Assembly (NCBI RefSeq): GCF_004345825.1
Contig: NZ_SLXM01000001.1
Coordinates: forward strand, 310,001 to 374,000
Direction of reading: 5' to 3'
Length of the DNA: 64,000 bases
Origin: Tenacibaculum skagerrakense
Lineage (GTDB): Bacteria > Bacteroidota > Bacteroidia > Flavobacteriales > Flavobacteriaceae
Position numbers and translations under genes: made by a program. The first letter of the stretch is position 1; each line of letters begins with the position of its first letter. Shown piece by piece: positions 9,264 to 17,892 of this stretch. The notes under the pieces are model-generated. The model made no database searches, was not told where the DNA came from, and saw nothing but the letters and a program-made list of their open reading frames with translations.

Positions 9264-11351
9264 CTACTTTTTAGGATGTACCAATTTCATTTCATCAATT
9301 AAATGTTTTGCTCCTGCATATTTATCAATAATGAATAATACATATCTAACATCTACCATAATGTTTCTACATATCTCAGGATCGTAATTCATATCGCTCA
9401 TTGTTCCTTCCCAAACACGATCAAAGTTTAATCCAACTAAGTTTCCTTTTGCATCAATTGCTGGACTTCCAGAGTTTCCTCCGGTAGTATGATTTGTTCC
9501 TAAAAAACAAACTGGAACTTTTCCGTTTTTATCTGCATACTGACCGTAATCTTTTGTTTTGTACAAATCTCGTAGCTTTTGCGGAACATCAAACTCGTAA
9601 TCACCAGGAACGTACTTTTCAATAACTCCATCTAAATAACTTACAGGATTATAATAAACAGCATCTCTCGGAGAATATCCACGAACTTGACCGTAAGTAA
9701 CACGTAAAGTGCTATTAGCATCTGGGAAATAACGAGCATTTGGTAAAGCTTCCATTAATGCTTTCATGTATTGTTTTTGTAACGCTACAATTGGTTGATT
9801 TTTTTGTTGAAACTCAGGATTTATTTGAGCGTAAAATTCTTGAATCATAGGTTTAGCATACGCGTACGCTGGGTCGTTATTTAGTTTCTTAACAACTTCT
9901 TCAGGAGTACCTTCTAACAATTGTAACGCTTTGTCTAAATCTGTAAAGCTTGTGGTTTCATAAATAGAAGCATCAGCATTTTTATTGTAATATGGCATTA
10001 CATTTTTAAAAACACCTTTATCTACACTAACATCATAATTTTTATGAATACCTTTTAGTCTTCCAATCAAAGAGGATTTAACTTTATCAAAAAGTTCAGG
10101 TTTGTTATTAGCCGCCATTTCCAGTTCAAAAGCTCTAAAAGTCATCTGCATTAATTCATTTGTAACTAAAAATATTTCAATGAAATTTCTTCGTTTAATG
10201 TTAATACTAGCAAAATCGTTATACAACTTTTCAAACTCCGGTAAGATGTTTCCATACTTTCCTTCAAGACCTTTCTCTTTTAAAGCTTTTTTGAAGATTT
10301 CTTCAAATTCAATTCGTTGTTGAATCGCATTACTTTTTTGAATTCCTAAGTTTTCACCAATCCATTTTTTCCATGAATTTGCAATTCTAGCTTGTTTAGA
10401 TGCATATTTAATTCTAACAGCGTCGCTAGCCTTCATTTGAGCATCAATTTCTTTTAAAGCAGCTTCTCTAATAGCGATATTACTTGGATTGAATTCTTGG
10501 GTGATATGTTTAATTGCTGTTGCTGGTAAGTATTCGTTTGTACGTCCAGGAAAACCAAAAACCATAGTAAAATCACCTTCTTCAACACCGTCTAAAGAAA
10601 CTGGTAAGAAGTGTTTTGGTTTGTAAGGAACATTGTCTTTATTGTATCTAGCAGGACGATTGTTTTTATCTGCATAAATTCTGAATAAAGAAAAATCTCC
10701 AGTATGTCTAGGGAAAACCCAGTTATCGGTATCACTACCAAATTTACCAATGCTTGTTGGAGGTGCACCAACTAAACGAATATCTTCAAAACGTTCGGTA
10801 ACAAATAAGAAGTATTGGTTTCCTTTATAAAACGGACTTACTTTTACCAATTGCCAATCTTCTTTTTTAGTTGATGCTTTAATTCCGTTTATGTTTTTAT
10901 CAATTGCAGATTGCTTTTCGCGTTCAGTCATTTCATCAGAAACACCAGCTAAAGTTTGTGTTGTAACATCTTCGATACGAACGATAAATTCAACATATAA
11001 ATTGTTATTTGGTAATTCTTCGTTTAGATTCATTGCCCAAAAACCATCTTTTAAATAATCGTTTTCTAAAGATGAATGTGATTGAATTTGTCCAAAACCA
11101 CAGTGGTGATTTGTTAATATTAATCCTTTTGAAGAAATTACTTCACTAGTACAACCACCATTAAAATGTCCGATGGCATCTTTTAAACTAGAGTTGTTTA
11201 CGTCATAAATATCTTTTGCCGAAAGCTTACTTCCTAACGATTTCATTTCTTTTTCATTCATTCCTTTTAATAAAGAAGGAATCCACATACCACCTTGTTG
11301 TGCGGTAACTTGTACAAAAAGAAATAGGAATAAAAATTTTATATATTTCAT
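9264..11351 (-). CDS. S46 family dipeptidyl-peptidase, DPP11-like (Asp/Glu-preferring by inference)
   Basis: About 695 residues when started at 11351, where MKYIKFLFLFLF begins a signal peptide ending at TAQ; an in-frame ATG at 11399 would place 16 polar residues before it and is unlikely. S46 catalytic elements are present: the His in LTNHHCGFG (residues 82-83), an Asp in the central region, and the Ser in TTGGNSGSP near the C-terminus. Eighteen residues after that Ser the sequence reads GLNFDR: in Porphyromonas enzymes an Arg here gives Asp/Glu preference (DPP11) whereas Gly is typical of DPP7. It is a periplasmic exopeptidase that releases dipeptides. Specificity is inferred from one residue. 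Confidence 0.9.
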   Translation of the reverse strand: MKYIKFLFLFLFVQVTAQQGGMWIPSLLKGMNEKEMKSLGSKLSAKDIYDVNNSSLKDAIGHFNGGCTSEVISSKGLILTNHHCGFGQIQSHSSLENDYLKDGFWAMNLNEELPNNNLYVEFIVRIEDVTTQTLAGVSDEMTEREKQSAIDKNINGIKASTKKEDWQLVKVSPFYKGNQYFLFVTERFEDIRLVGAPPTSIGKFGSDTDNWVFPRHTGDFSLFRIYADKNNRPARYNKDNVPYKPKHFLPVSLDGVEEGDFTMVFGFPGRTNEYLPATAIKHITQEFNPSNIAIREAALKEIDAQMKASDAVRIKYASKQARIANSWKKWIGENLGIQKSNAIQQRIEFEEIFKKALKEKGLEGKYGNILPEFEKLYNDFASINIKRRNFIEIFLVTNELMQMTFRAFELEMAANNKPELFDKVKSSLIGRLKGIHKNYDVSVDKGVFKNVMPYYNKNADASIYETTSFTDLDKALQLLEGTPEEVVKKLNNDPAYAYAKPMIQEFYAQINPEFQQKNQPIVALQKQYMKALMEALPNARYFPDANSTLRVTYGQVRGYSPRDAVYYNPVSYLDGVIEKYVPGDYEFDVPQKLRDLYKTKDYGQYADKNGKVPVCFLGTNHTTGGNSGSPAIDAKGNLVGLNFDRVWEGTMSDMNYDPEICRNIMVDVRYVLFIIDKYAGAKHLIDEMKLVHPKK

Positions 11352-11672
11352 CTGTTTGAAATTTTTTGATTTCTGAATGTTTAAAAAATTTGAATACATT
11401 CAGTAACTCACATTAATTTTAATCATTCTTTGCTTAAAATAAAATTAAGAAAATTAACGCTCGTTTCATCTGGTTTATTTGTTTATCGGATAAAGATACA
11501 AATAGCCAAATTATTTTTAATTATCATTTACATAACATGTAATAAAAGAGAGATGTCAACCTGAATTTATTTCAGGTTCCCATTATGAAAAGTAGTTTAG
11601 TAATATGGGATTCAGAACTAAATTCGGAATGACGTGAAAAATTATCTATATAACTTGATGTAAAGATTCAGA
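11352..11672. repeat. Intergenic gap with REP-like palindromes
   Basis: No gene is seen. At 11558-11578 lies the palindrome AACCTGAA / TTCAGGTT, followed by a partly self-complementary ATTCAGAA...TTCGGAAT near 11610-11632 and GAATGACG. The same order (CTGAA palindrome, then GGAATGACG or AGAATGACG) recurs at 21918-22010, so this looks like one copy of a dispersed REP-type element. Confidence 0.6.
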
Positions 11673-12557
11673 TTATTTTTTGTTAAGAGGGTATAATTCT
11701 TGATTGATGAAGTCTTTAGGAAAGTGTTCATCTCCTTCAAAACCAATTTCAATGTCTCGTCCAGAATGAGGAATGTAATTTGTTTTGAAAAGATAATCCC
11801 ATAAACTTAAAGTAATTCCGAAGTTTACACCATTTTTTCTATCTTCTGGAAGCTCTTTAGCATGATGCCAAATATGCATTTTAGGATTGTTTAAAATGTA
11901 CTTCAAAAATCCATAATCCCAATTGATATTCGCATGATTTAAATGCCCGATGGTAATATTAAAGAAATGAACAACAGCAACATCTTGAGCTGTAAATCCG
12001 CCCATTATAGCTAATGGAATATACTTCATAGAATTGTATACCACAGGTTCCATCCAATGATAACGAAGATGAGCAGCAAACCCCATTTGTTTCACGGAAT
12101 GGTGTACTTTATGAAAATTCCATAAAAACTCATATTTGTGCAACAATGTATGTGTATACCATTGCACAAAATCAATAATAATAAAGAAGGTGAAAATACG
12201 CAACCAATATGGGAATGAGTTGATATCAAACAATTGAAAACTTGAAACAGACAAACCAATTAAACCTAAAACATCATTAAATAAAGCAGCAGCAGTATTC
12301 GATAATGCAATTAAAGCGATGAGGTTTAACAGGAAAAAATTGAAGAACATATAAAAGGTATCAAGCCAAAAATCTTTTCTAAAAGCAGGCTGATTTTTAC
12401 GCCAAGGAAATGCAAGTTCTAATCCCCAAACTATTAGAGAGATTAAAATTAAGCCATAGAAATAATTCTCCCAATTCAATTTAAAAAGAACAGATTGTTT
12501 GATGTAATTCCAATAACCCTTGTAAGAATTTGAAATAATTTCAAAGTATTTTTCCAT
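11673..12557 (-). CDS. Sterol desaturase / fatty acid hydroxylase superfamily protein
   Basis: 294 residues with four or more membrane spans and the di-iron histidine clusters of this superfamily: HTLLH, HKVHH and HIWHH, all in the second half. Such integral membrane enzymes hydroxylate or desaturate lipids (fatty acids, sterol-like or carotenoid molecules) using O2; the actual substrate is not readable. It stands alone: 103 bases separate it from the gene upstream, and its own downstream neighbour is the S46 peptidase. Confidence 0.88.
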   Translation of the reverse strand: MEKYFEIISNSYKGYWNYIKQSVLFKLNWENYFYGLILISLIVWGLELAFPWRKNQPAFRKDFWLDTFYMFFNFFLLNLIALIALSNTAAALFNDVLGLIGLSVSSFQLFDINSFPYWLRIFTFFIIIDFVQWYTHTLLHKYEFLWNFHKVHHSVKQMGFAAHLRYHWMEPVVYNSMKYIPLAIMGGFTAQDVAVVHFFNITIGHLNHANINWDYGFLKYILNNPKMHIWHHAKELPEDRKNGVNFGITLSLWDYLFKTNYIPHSGRDIEIGFEGDEHFPKDFINQELYPLNKK

Positions 12558-12660
12558 AGTACTAAGATACTGCTTTCAACGTTGTAATTTTTAGTTTGCT
12601 AAAGGTTGAGTCGTATAAGTTATTTTAGAATTACATTTTTACAAAAGCATTATTTAATAA

Positions 12661-13440
12661 TTATCCGTTAATAGTTGCTTCACCTATTTCTCCATTCAGG
12701 TTACAAAATATACTAATATGATGCCCCCAGAAAGTACCACCATCTTTAAACCAAACATCAAAATCGCCATCTTCATGAAAAGTTATACTCTCAATAACAA
12801 TTTTTTGTTTAAATTCCCTAGCGTTTAAAGGTTCTTCATTGTCACTAAGCCAACATTCATTTTTTGTTTCTAATAAATCTGATATGATTTTATTGATAAA
12901 CTTTGTATGCCAACTTTCTTGGTTTTTAAAAAGTTCTACAGCATATTTTTCTATTTCAGAAGCTTCAACTGTTTCTACTGATAGGGATATTGAAATCTCA
13001 CTATCAAGCCATTTCGTTGTTGTTTCAAACCAATTTAAGCCTCTATCAAGTATAAAATCTCCAAAATAGCTGCTTTTAAAAATAACCGGCTTTAATCTTT
13101 CTTGAAGTATTTTGTTTAGTTCATTATTTTTTGAATCAGTTTCAACAACGGAGAATAATTGTATTAAGTCTCTCTCATAATATGTTGTTTTTTCACCTTT
13201 AATTTTTACAATTGAAAGTGAATTTAAACCTTTAATTCTCTTGTTTTTGTCAGGAAAATCCTTAGATACTCTTATTTCTTCCTCAATTACTTCTCCTTCG
13301 TTATTTATATAGGCACAAAAATTAAAAGCTACAGTACAGCTATCTTTTTGATTAGAGGTTGAAGCTCCTAATTCGTCTATTAAGCCGATAAAAGTGTCGC
13401 CTTTGCTTGATTTAAAGAATGATTTTAGTTTAGAGAACAT
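12661..13440 (-). CDS. Hypothetical protein, DUF2262-like
   Basis: 259 residues, no signal peptide and no membrane span, so cytosolic. The central block ILDRGLNWFETTTKWLDSEISISLSV and the end FKDGGTFWGHHISIFCNLNGEIGEATING resemble DUF2262, a domain often seen in bacterial immunity-type or stand-alone cytosolic proteins. The assignment is from memory of the pattern, so moderate. Flanked by minus-strand genes without close coupling. Confidence 0.5.
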   Translation of the reverse strand: MFSKLKSFFKSSKGDTFIGLIDELGASTSNQKDSCTVAFNFCAYINNEGEVIEEEIRVSKDFPDKNKRIKGLNSLSIVKIKGEKTTYYERDLIQLFSVVETDSKNNELNKILQERLKPVIFKSSYFGDFILDRGLNWFETTTKWLDSEISISLSVETVEASEIEKYAVELFKNQESWHTKFINKIISDLLETKNECWLSDNEEPLNAREFKQKIVIESITFHEDGDFDVWFKDGGTFWGHHISIFCNLNGEIGEATING

Positions 13441-13534
13441 TTGTGTTAATTTTTATTGCACAAGATACTTCAATAAACCAAACAAACGCCTTGAGTATAA
13501 ACTCAAGACGTTTTAAAAAGTAGTGTGTTTATTT

Positions 13535-14359
13535 TTATGGATTCCAAACACCTGTTTTTACAGTTTCTTCAGCATATTTAGTGAATGATGTAGCTTTTCT
13601 TCCTAAAACTCTTTCAATATCATGGGAAATTAATTGGTTATTCGGATTGGTTAACACATGACTGAATAAATATTCTATTAACCAAATAACATCTTCAGGA
13701 AGTTGCATTTGTCTCATTCCTGCTACATATTGATCTAACGTAATTGGTAAGAAGTTAAGTTCTCTTTTACTTACATTTCCGATAGTGGCTATAATGTCTT
13801 TAAACGTAATTAATTCTGGACCTGTAACTTCAATAATTTCACCGTTAAAATCATCATTTAATAAAACTTCAGTAGCTACTTCTGCAATATCATCAGCATC
13901 TACATAAGGAATTAAAACATCCGACATTGGTAAAGCAACATTTCCTGAAAGAATGGAGTCTAAAAAGAAACTTTCACTCCAATTTTGATTAAACCATGAA
14001 GCTCGTACTATTGTATAATCTAAACCTGAATTCGCAACAATTTGCTCACAAGCTTCAGCTTCAACTTCTCCTTTTCCAGATAAAAGAACTACTTTTTTTA
14101 CACCTAATTCTTTGGCTAAAGTGGTTAAACTTTCAATAGATTCTTTGGCTCCAGGAATAGCCAAATCTGGATAATAGGTAACGTACATTCTTTCAATTCC
14201 TTCTAAAGATTTTACCCACGTATTTTTATCATTCCAATCAAAACTGGGTGTTGCATTTCTTGATCCGATTCGTGGTTCAATCCCTTTATTTTTTAATTGT
14301 TCTACTACTCGACGACCAGTTTTACCAGTTCCTCCGATAACTAAAATAGTTGTGTTCAT
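13535..14359 (-). CDS. NmrA-like NAD(P)-binding protein (atypical SDR)
   Basis: 274 residues. The N-terminal IGGTGKTGRRV is the Rossmann glycine motif of NmrA/YtfG-type atypical short-chain dehydrogenases. The family includes NADPH:quinone oxidoreductases and redox-sensing regulators; the catalytic Tyr/Lys pair of classical SDRs is not evident. It is the last of three minus-strand genes (15241 to 13535) that follow the AraC regulator, with 13 bases between it and the DUF1772 gene, so the three are probably cotranscribed. Confidence 0.82.
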   Translation of the reverse strand: MNTTILVIGGTGKTGRRVVEQLKNKGIEPRIGSRNATPSFDWNDKNTWVKSLEGIERMYVTYYPDLAIPGAKESIESLTTLAKELGVKKVVLLSGKGEVEAEACEQIVANSGLDYTIVRASWFNQNWSESFFLDSILSGNVALPMSDVLIPYVDADDIAEVATEVLLNDDFNGEIIEVTGPELITFKDIIATIGNVSKRELNFLPITLDQYVAGMRQMQLPEDVIWLIEYLFSHVLTNPNNQLISHDIERVLGRKATSFTKYAEETVKTGVWNP

Positions 14360-14372
14360 AATTGTTTGTGTT

Positions 14373-14852
14373 TTATTTTTTTATAAAAATTGAGATAAGT
14401 AATAATAGGAATGAAATGAAACCACCAATGGTTCTGACGTTATGAAAGCCATTCCAATATCTTTCATAATAGTTTCTGAAACTTTTGAGTTGAGAGAGGT
14501 TTAATTCTTTAAGATTAAGACCGTCTAACTCATTGTTTAAAGGGACATTCCCAAAAGCTGTAAATCCGAAAGTTCCAACGGCGTATATAAGCATGGCAGA
14601 TACTACTAACCAAAATGTAGGTTTATGATGAAACTGAGTTATTGAGTTGATGACTAAAAAAATTAAGCTTCCAAAGAATACTGCAAAGAATACAGGATTT
14701 AATATTTCTTTATTGATGCTTTGCATAGTTTCTAAGTAGGAGATATCAGTAATTTTTTTAGTTCCTGGAATAACTGAGACAGACCATGCAAAAAAGATTC
14801 CTGCAGATAAAGCAGTTAATACAACGGTTATAAAAAAGATGATCGTTTTCAT
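14373..14852 (-). CDS. DUF1772 (anthrone-oxygenase-like) membrane protein
   Basis: 159 residues with four hydrophobic spans and the N-terminal SAGIFFAWSVSVIPG motif, plus NVRTIGGFISFLL near the end. These fit DUF1772, a small integral membrane family related to anthrone oxygenases. It overlaps the upstream gene by four bases (14849-14852), which indicates translational coupling, and is followed by the NmrA-like gene. Substrate unknown. Confidence 0.7.
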   Translation of the reverse strand: MKTIIFFITVVLTALSAGIFFAWSVSVIPGTKKITDISYLETMQSINKEILNPVFFAVFFGSLIFLVINSITQFHHKPTFWLVVSAMLIYAVGTFGFTAFGNVPLNNELDGLNLKELNLSQLKSFRNYYERYWNGFHNVRTIGGFISFLLLLISIFIKK

Positions 14853-15241
14853 GCTTGTTGTTTTTTAATAAAATAGTTACCAGAGTATGTTGCGATGCAA
14901 TAGAATTCTACCATGAGGAGGTAAAACATAGGATCACTAAAAAATATAGCATAACTTCCACCAGCGGGAATAATAAACAAGGGAACCGTTACTAGTAAAT
15001 CTAGAATTGCCGCAGTACTCATAAAAATCAATGCTAAGTTTGATGGAGTAATTTCCCCTTTTTTATAGTAAACGAAAGTTCCCAAACAAACAGCTGGAAT
15101 AATCGCAAGAACCAGCGCAATGTTAGCTTGTATAGCTGGATTGCTCAAAACAGGAAACGAATAGGAAAGGAGGAAAGCCGCAACACCTACTATCCAAACC
15201 ATAATAGCGGATAGAATTGCTCGTGTTATATTGTGAATCAT
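14849..15241 (-). CDS. Small four-span membrane protein, DUF5367-like
   Basis: 130 residues with four hydrophobic spans separated by short loops and a basic tail (FIKKQQA). The pattern recalls the DUF5367 group of unknown function; I hold this loosely. It is the first gene of the three-gene unit that ends with the NmrA-like protein. Its upstream gap (15242-15330) separates it from the AraC-type regulator on the same strand, which may control the unit. Confidence 0.5.
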   Translation of the reverse strand: MIHNITRAILSAIMVWIVGVAAFLLSYSFPVLSNPAIQANIALVLAIIPAVCLGTFVYYKKGEITPSNLALIFMSTAAILDLLVTVPLFIIPAGGSYAIFFSDPMFYLLMVEFYCIATYSGNYFIKKQQA

Positions 15242-15330
15242 AATGTTACTTTTTAATTATGATACAAAACTATAATGACTGTAAAACAGCTACTTATTCG
15301 AAAGGAATAATGATTTATTCGAAAAGAATT

Positions 15331-16185
15331 TTAGACTTGGCTTGGCCTGTAACCAAACTTTTTTTCAAAGGCATTTGAGAAAGATCCTAAACTATCATAA
15401 CCAACTGCCCAAGCAGCTTCTTGAATTGTTTTATGTTCTTTTTTAATGAGGTTATAAGCTTTTTTTAATCGCTCATTTTGAAGATATTTAAAAACAGGAA
15501 CTCCGAATTGCGCTTTGAATTCTTTTTTAAGTTTATTGGTATTCGTTCCTATTTTTTGAGCAAGTTCTGTTAAAGACGGAGGGTTTTCTAAATCAGCAAG
15601 TAATATTTCTTGTGCTAGATTTATTTTTTCTAATTGAGAGGTTTCTATTATGGTTGATTTTTGAGTGGCAAGTTGACCGAAATAATGAGATAACAATGCA
15701 CTCATATGACTCTTATAAAACATCATTTTAATTCCGCCTTCATAAGAATTGTTGAAAAACTGTTCTACCAGAACAAACATTTCTGGCGTCATTTTAAAAA
15801 CAGGACCTTCTACATAATGATCTTTTGGATGTACTAATTGAGATAAAAACTGTTCTAAGAATTCACCTTCGCCATTTGGAAGTTTATCTAGGTTTCTAAC
15901 GGTAGTAGCAATTACCAAGCATTGTAATGGTTTTTCGTTAGAAACATGATGTTCAAAAGCAACATTTTCATCAGCATAAAAAGACAAAATCATTCCTTTA
16001 GTTTGCTGAAATTCTTTAGTCTTTCCATTGTATTTAACTTTCAATCCAACATCACCAGATCCGTAAAAAGCAATAGCAATAACAGGTTCATCAAAATAAC
16101 AAGTATCGACGAGGTTTGTACTGTTAGTAGTTGCTTCTTCTAATAGAATTGTACAATCGTTTATGTCTATAATTTCACGGTTCAT
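15331..16185 (-). CDS. AraC family transcriptional regulator
   Basis: 284 residues. The C-terminal 100 residues carry the two helix-turn-helix motifs of AraC/XylS proteins, with the conserved AAWAVGYDSLGSFSNAFEKKFGYRPSQ block at the end. The N-terminal part is a ligand-sensing or dimerisation region with no recognised ligand motif. It is encoded immediately upstream of the three-gene membrane/oxidoreductase unit on the same strand, so that unit is its likely target. Confidence 0.9.
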   Translation of the reverse strand: MNREIIDINDCTILLEEATTNSTNLVDTCYFDEPVIAIAFYGSGDVGLKVKYNGKTKEFQQTKGMILSFYADENVAFEHHVSNEKPLQCLVIATTVRNLDKLPNGEGEFLEQFLSQLVHPKDHYVEGPVFKMTPEMFVLVEQFFNNSYEGGIKMMFYKSHMSALLSHYFGQLATQKSTIIETSQLEKINLAQEILLADLENPPSLTELAQKIGTNTNKLKKEFKAQFGVPVFKYLQNERLKKAYNLIKKEHKTIQEAAWAVGYDSLGSFSNAFEKKFGYRPSQV

Positions 16186-16242
16186 TTTTAAGTAAAAAAA
16201 CTTTTTTTAGATATTAAATTACAAGTTCATTTAGATAATTTT

Positions 16243-16959
16243 TTACTTTTTCCATTTATTAAAGTATTCTCTTAAGGAATTAAATCTCTTTGGTTCTTGA
16301 ATTAATTCATGATACCATGTAGGTTCAAGGAAATCTCCTGTTGAATTTTCATCACTATTATCGTCCCAATATAATTTCTTGGCTTTGGCAATTTTATCCA
16401 ACCAAACTTGTTGAGGTTTTTTAATTATTTCAATTGAAATGATATCGGACATAGCAATCTTTTCGGCTAGCTTCTCCGTTTTATCATATCTCAGATGATA
16501 TTCTCTAGGCAGTTCTTTAAAAAGCGGAATCGAGTCAAATAATTTATATGTAAACTCATTAGTCTTTTTAGTAACTAGTTTTGGGCCTTTGGGATCTATT
16601 ATAATATTATTCTGTTCTTTTTTCGAATAATAATGATATGGAGTATGAGCGATAAAATATGCTCGCTTTGCTTTAAAAGAGTTGTAACCTACATTAAATG
16701 TTCCATCTTTGGTTTTCTGAAGTTTGTAAAAATTAAAATCATACAATATTCTATTATTTGAACTATCATCGATTTCAAAATAAAATCCATTTGAGAACAT
16801 CCCATAAAACCCACCATTAATAAGTGTTATAAATCCTTCGTGAGATATATTGTCTTTGGTAGTAATTTTACAAACTCCTTGTATAGAAGGATCACCCATA
16901 TCTGCAGATGAGGTATTCAATAACCCTAGACATATGATAAATAGAATTAAGTATTTCAT
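16243..16959 (-). CDS. Exported hypothetical protein
   Basis: 238 residues with a probable signal peptide (MKYLILFIICLGLLNTSSA). The body is mixed alpha/beta, rich in Lys, Tyr and Asn, with no motif I recognise. It is probably periplasmic. The gene is separated from its neighbours by 57 and 88 bases; nothing ties its role to them. Confidence 0.55.
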   Translation of the reverse strand: MKYLILFIICLGLLNTSSADMGDPSIQGVCKITTKDNISHEGFITLINGGFYGMFSNGFYFEIDDSSNNRILYDFNFYKLQKTKDGTFNVGYNSFKAKRAYFIAHTPYHYYSKKEQNNIIIDPKGPKLVTKKTNEFTYKLFDSIPLFKELPREYHLRYDKTEKLAEKIAMSDIISIEIIKKPQQVWLDKIAKAKKLYWDDNSDENSTGDFLEPTWYHELIQEPKRFNSLREYFNKWKK

Positions 16960-17047
16960 AGCGTTATTATTTTATTAGGCGAATATACTTATCATTATTT
17001 TGACATCGTCAAATCAAATTAATATTTTAATTATATCAAGTCTTTTC

Positions 17048-17767
17048 TTAACACCCACAATATAAATCCACAATTGTATTGCTTTCAGTTTCTTTTATTT
17101 TATAATAACAACCAGCAGCAGCTTCTTTCGGTTCAAATTTTGAATTATTGTCTTTCCATACATTTTGATCAACCCCCATTTTGTTTACCTCGTAAATTTT
17201 CTCAATCCACTTCATAAGGTTTTTTCTATTTACTTTAATTGTAGCGCCACCGGCTTCTTTACATTCAAATAGTTCAAAAGTAATTCCTGGCTTAAAATCT
17301 TCAGAAAAAGAACAAATTTCTGATTCGTTCCAGTCATAGTGTTTTACATTGTATTTTTTACCTGATTTCTTATAATTGCTCGATAAAAAATGATAAATCA
17401 CTTCGGTTCCTTGGTCAGACTTATGCAGTTCTTTTAGTTGCGAAACATTCGGTTCTATTAAACTAAAAATCCCTTCTTTTACTAAAAATCCGCTAAAAAC
17501 ATAACCATTTTGAGTTCCGTCTAATTCTTCAATAAGAAACCATTCTCCTGAAATGTTCTTACCATCGTCTTTAATGTCTAAATAGATGTTCGTTTTCTTG
17601 ATTATTTTAACAGCAGCCCCATATAAAAGCTTACCAATTTTTTTTGATTTGGTATCAGGTTTTTCTCGAACTATTAAACCATTTTCAGCGTTCACATAAC
17701 TAATATCTTGAGCTATACCCGAAATAGTTGTGATAAAAAAGAATAGCGATATAAGTGATTTATTCAT
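17048..17767 (-). CDS. Exported SH3-domain protein
   Basis: 239 residues with a signal peptide (ending near SGIAQ). Residues 24-97 form a bacterial SH3 domain: LIVREKPDTKSKKIGKL, then a GEWFLIEE strand and GYVFSGFL closing strand. Such domains bind peptidoglycan or other periplasmic ligands. The C-terminal half has no known family and ends in a Cys-rich tail (DLYCGC). Function unknown. Confidence 0.7.
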   Translation of the reverse strand: MNKSLISLFFFITTISGIAQDISYVNAENGLIVREKPDTKSKKIGKLLYGAAVKIIKKTNIYLDIKDDGKNISGEWFLIEELDGTQNGYVFSGFLVKEGIFSLIEPNVSQLKELHKSDQGTEVIYHFLSSNYKKSGKKYNVKHYDWNESEICSFSEDFKPGITFELFECKEAGGATIKVNRKNLMKWIEKIYEVNKMGVDQNVWKDNNSKFEPKEAAAGCYYKIKETESNTIVDLYCGC

Positions 17768-17849
17768 TTTATCTGAGTTTTAAAGTTAAACCTTTACTAA
17801 TATAGTTGATTATTTTCGGAATCATGAAGAAGAGGATGTTTTACAAAAA

Positions 17850-17872
17850 AAACCAGCAAATTTTGCTGGTTT
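17850..17872 (-). terminator. Terminator of the TonB-receptor gene
   Basis: Stem AACCAGCAAA / TTTGCTGGTT, read on the minus strand and followed by a T-run. It lies 20 bases after the stop of the TonB-dependent receptor at 17893 and ends that unit. Confidence 0.85.
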
Positions 17873-17892
17873 ATGAATCTTTAAAACGGTTT

